Assembly: GCF_008831285.2 (NCBI RefSeq)
Contig: NW_022205077.1
Span: 1 to 62,406 of the forward strand
Reading direction: 5' to 3'
Source: Nymphaea colorata
Taxonomy: Eukaryota; Streptophyta; Magnoliopsida; Nymphaeales; Nymphaeaceae
DNA: 62,406 bases
The notes under the pieces are model-generated. The model was not told the DNA's origin, made no database searches, and was given only the letters and a program-made list of their open reading frames with translations. How positions within the stretch are numbered: the stretch's first letter is position 1; the number at the start of each line of letters is the position of its first letter. Shown here in pieces: positions 59,989-62,406 of this stretch. Both the position numbers and the translations under genes were made by a program.

Positions 59989-62268
59989 TCATTCCTTGTT
60001 CTTCTGCAAGTCTTCCAGCAGTTCAGGGTCAATGCCTCCATTGTATCTCGAATTGCTTCCAGTGGCATATTTGGTGCTGAATTTATCCCCGAAATCGGTC
60101 GTCTTCTCAACATTAAACTGCGAGCTGGAGTTAGCAGGCTTAAAGTCAAAGGAGGAATAGTCGAAGCTAAATGGGGTTTATTTGACTGTGCTACCGATAT
60201 TGTAGGTATCTGCAAGGCCAACCTCCTTCTTCTTCTCGAATGAATAGTTGTAGTCGGTATTTATGGGCTTGTAGTCGTAATCTATTTTGGAACTGTAGTC
60301 CTTAATTCCAAATCGTAATTTTTTGTTGAAGTAAAGTCATATTTACTTGAGCTAAAGTCGTAGCTAGTGCTTGGCAGATTCTCGTAGGAGCTGATGTTTA
60401 TGCCTGACCCAATGGACTTGAGTTTTTGGAGGAAATCATCAGGCGATTTGCCATCATTCGAGTCGATCACGGTGTACTTTTTATTAAAAGTCAAATCATT
60501 GGTTTCCACTTTGTAGTTCTCTTTTAGGTTGCTCAGGGAATATGGCTCAACGTTATTTTTTTAAGGCCGAACTTCGCTATTTTTAGAACTGTAATCTTTC
60601 CAGTAGTGCTCAGTCTGGACCTCTTCAATAGAGTTAAGATTGGAAAGCTCCTTCTTATTAACGCCTATGGGAGTATAGTATTTGTTTTATAAAGGTGGAC
60701 CAGTAGGTGTACTTTTCAGAGAGCTTTGGCTTTCACTGAAGACCGTAGCTGGGTATTCTCTATTCTGAGAAACAATATTTGAATTTTCATTATTTTTAGG
60801 CTGGTTGAAGAATTCAAGTCGTTGGAGTTGACTGGGTTGAAAGAATTATTGGCTTGCGACTTGGATAGTTGCAGAATGATGCTTTGCTAGTTATTTTTTC
60901 TTTAACTGGGTTCCCTCCTTGGAGATGCCTGAATTTGTTGAGTAGATTGCTGCTGCCTCGGTATCTCGGTTTGTGATGGAGGAATTATGGCCAGCTATTG
61001 CTGCTTGGTGATGGCGAGTGGCCTAATTTGCTCGTTTGGAATGCCTACTCCTGAGCCATCCCGCAAGAGATTAGGCCTGGAGCCTGAAAAGGGATTGGCT
61101 GGCGGCCGCACCTCAGAAGCATTAACAAAGACCCTGTTGTTGGGCGGAGGAGGGGGAGGGTAGTTGGGGTTTTGAACTATTTGAACGGCTTGCATGTGCC
61201 TTGAGCTAGAAGCTGGCCTAAACTGGGGAGCTGAGACAAGCTGTGGGTTTGAAAGGGAGGGTCTTAAGACCGCTGAAACAGTTCCTGCTGGGCCTACAGT
61301 TCTCACCTCCTGATGGTTAATGAAAGGAGGGGGAGATACTGGAAAACTAGAAAGGCTGTTTACTCTGCGCATGGCTTCCACCTGCTCTGGTGAAACCTGA
61401 GTTTCTCTTCTGACGGAGTATCGAGGAGGCTGATTCGGAGGGGCATAGGCTTGAGGACTATAATACCTGGGTACGCCTGGAGGAGGGGCTTGCACAAACT
61501 GCCTTGGCTAGTAAATCTGGTTTAGGCTCCTTCTCTCATATCATAGCTGCCAGGGGTATTTTCTATACTGTTGAGGCGGGAGGGAATGCTTCCCATGTTG
61601 GTAGCTATCGCGTAGTTCTTGAACTCTCCTATAGCTGTTGCAAAGTTGATCCTGCGTGAGCCGCGATATAGGAAGTTAGCTATTGAGGGATATTGAGGTG
61701 GTAAAGAATTTTGGTCGATACGTTCCTCAAGGCAGAGGATGATGGATCTAACCATGTCCTCTTCACTAACAGTGCCGCCTCTGACGGTCACTTGTTCCCA
61801 GCGCGGTCCCGCCCAAACCTTGACTACCCCGCGCTAGTTGATACCCATGTAGTCGCTCTCAACTGCGAAGCACCCAATCTGTCTAGCAAACTAGCAATAG
61901 CCATTCAAGGCCTGGTCGTAGAGGTGCAGGGCGTCTGGAAAGGGGATGCTCTTGATGTTGCAGAGACGGATAGGGATACTTTCCAAATAGAGATCGGCCT
62001 GATACTTGGTTGCGCAAAATTAACTGCGGCCGCCATGTGCTTCTTCGAAGTAGAGAGCAGAAACCCAGCGTGGATTGTTTTTGCGTAGGTACGAGTACTC
62101 CTTCACTTTATCAAAATCCTCCTCAGAGATAGTCTCGATGTGATGCTGCTCGATGTGGATGTTCTTGTCGTTGGCGTTCTCGTAAAGTTGAACCTCAGCT
62201 GTCGGATTACCGACTCGCCGCCAGTTGAGTTCGCTGAATTTCTAGGATTCGGGCTGACTGTTTCCCAT
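59989..62268 (-). CDS. Telomere-adjacent, putatively N-myristoylated protein
   Basis: The start MGNSQPES is a good N-myristoylation signal (Gly at 2, Ser at 6 or nearby). The first 240 residues are folded and run in one frame: NIHIEQHHIETISEEDFDKV, RWVSALYFEEAHGG, FPDALHLYDQALNGYCQF, WAGPRWEQVTVRGGTVS. A long disordered part follows, rich in Pro, Gln, Ser, Asn (VPRYYSPQAYAPPNQPPRY), and a final part rich in Ser, Tyr, Asp, Phe (TSYDFSSSKYDFTSTKNYD), ending LEDLQKNKE and TGA. At least three frame steps occur, one near 61530. The start codon is 87 bp from the right telomere. Function unknown; membrane attachment inferred. Confidence 0.65.
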
Positions 62269-62354
62269 GATGGATATAAACTATTGATTGAAGCGTCCAA
62301 TCAGATTGGTAGTGAGATAAATGTTATTTATGAAATTAGTGCATCATAGAAACT

Positions 62355-62406
62355 GGTTGGGGTTGGGTTGGGGTTGGGGTTGGGGTTGGGGTTGGGGTTG
62401 GGGTTG
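62355..62406. repeat. Right telomere, G4T2 repeat
   Basis: The last 52 bases are GGGGTT units on the + strand, the correct orientation for a right chromosome end. One unit near the inner edge (about 62366) is GGGTT. Both ends being telomeric shows that the window is a full linear chromosome, not a fragment. Only 86 bp of unique sequence separate the repeat from the nearest start codon. Confidence 0.98.

Overview
The window looks like one complete macronuclear chromosome of a ciliate. It begins with about 103 bases of CCCCAA telomeric repeat and ends with about 52 bases of the complementary GGGGTT repeat, and both ends start next to genes within 90 bases. TAA and TAG occur many times inside conserved proteins and read as glutamine, while TGA is the only stop that fits, which is the ciliate nuclear code also used by Tetrahymena and Paramecium. 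Genes are packed on both strands with spacers mostly of 50 to 250 bases. Most introns that can be placed are exactly 20 nt (range 19 to 22). I cannot name the species. C4A2 telomeres are known from Tetrahymena and its relatives, but the tiny uniform introns are not Tetrahymena-like.

Layout. 0-6.7 kb: mitochondrial F1-ATPase assembly factor ATP12, the U3 processome factor RCL1, two unknown proteins and a SNF1/AMPK-type kinase. 6.9-12.5 kb: a coiled-coil protein, a tiny protein, the NAC beta subunit (BTF3), a GDP-D-glucose phosphorylase-like enzyme, a B-box coiled-coil protein and a short ALRRSR-repeat protein. 12.6-18.3 kb: a calpain that has lost its catalytic cysteine, a Trf4/Cid1-type nucleotidyltransferase and weak small genes. 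18.6-27.3 kb: a MORN-repeat protein with a histidine-rich end, a long coiled-coil protein and a large type I membrane protein. 27.3-34.4 kb: a small unknown, the NEDD8-E1 regulatory subunit (NAE1/ULA1), a CDPK, an IQ-motif protein and a papain-family protease. 34.4-43.5 kb: a cyclin-like candidate, a Grc3/NOL9 polynucleotide kinase, a secreted small protein, a ULK/ATG1-like kinase and a leucine-rich-repeat protein with a roughly 600-residue Glu/Thr/Ala repeat tail. 43.6-52 kb: a single-repeat SANT protein, a MAK/ICK-type TDY kinase, a small basic protein, a tandem pair of kinase genes (the first a pseudokinase) and a two-repeat MYB factor. 52-62.4 kb: an NxF-repeat nucleoporin-like protein, a TMEM16/anoctamin, LSm4, a coiled-coil protein and a telomere-adjacent, probably N-myristoylated, disordered protein.

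The genes do not form one pathway. They are a eukaryotic housekeeping and signalling mix, with six kinase-like genes and several cytoskeletal or ciliary-type proteins. The points of most interest are the intron class, a stretch of three abutting 20-nt intron-like units, the multi-frame repeat gene, the kinase/pseudokinase duplication and the pseudo-calpain.

A caution applies to every gene call. Many conserved genes contain points where the reading frame steps by one base. Nearly all I traced need one base added, and doing so brings eight of the nine genes I tallied to a whole number of codons (the ULK-like kinase gene does not close). I treat these as probable deletion-type sequence errors rather than as pseudogenes. 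Coordinates of broken genes give the outer start and stop only.
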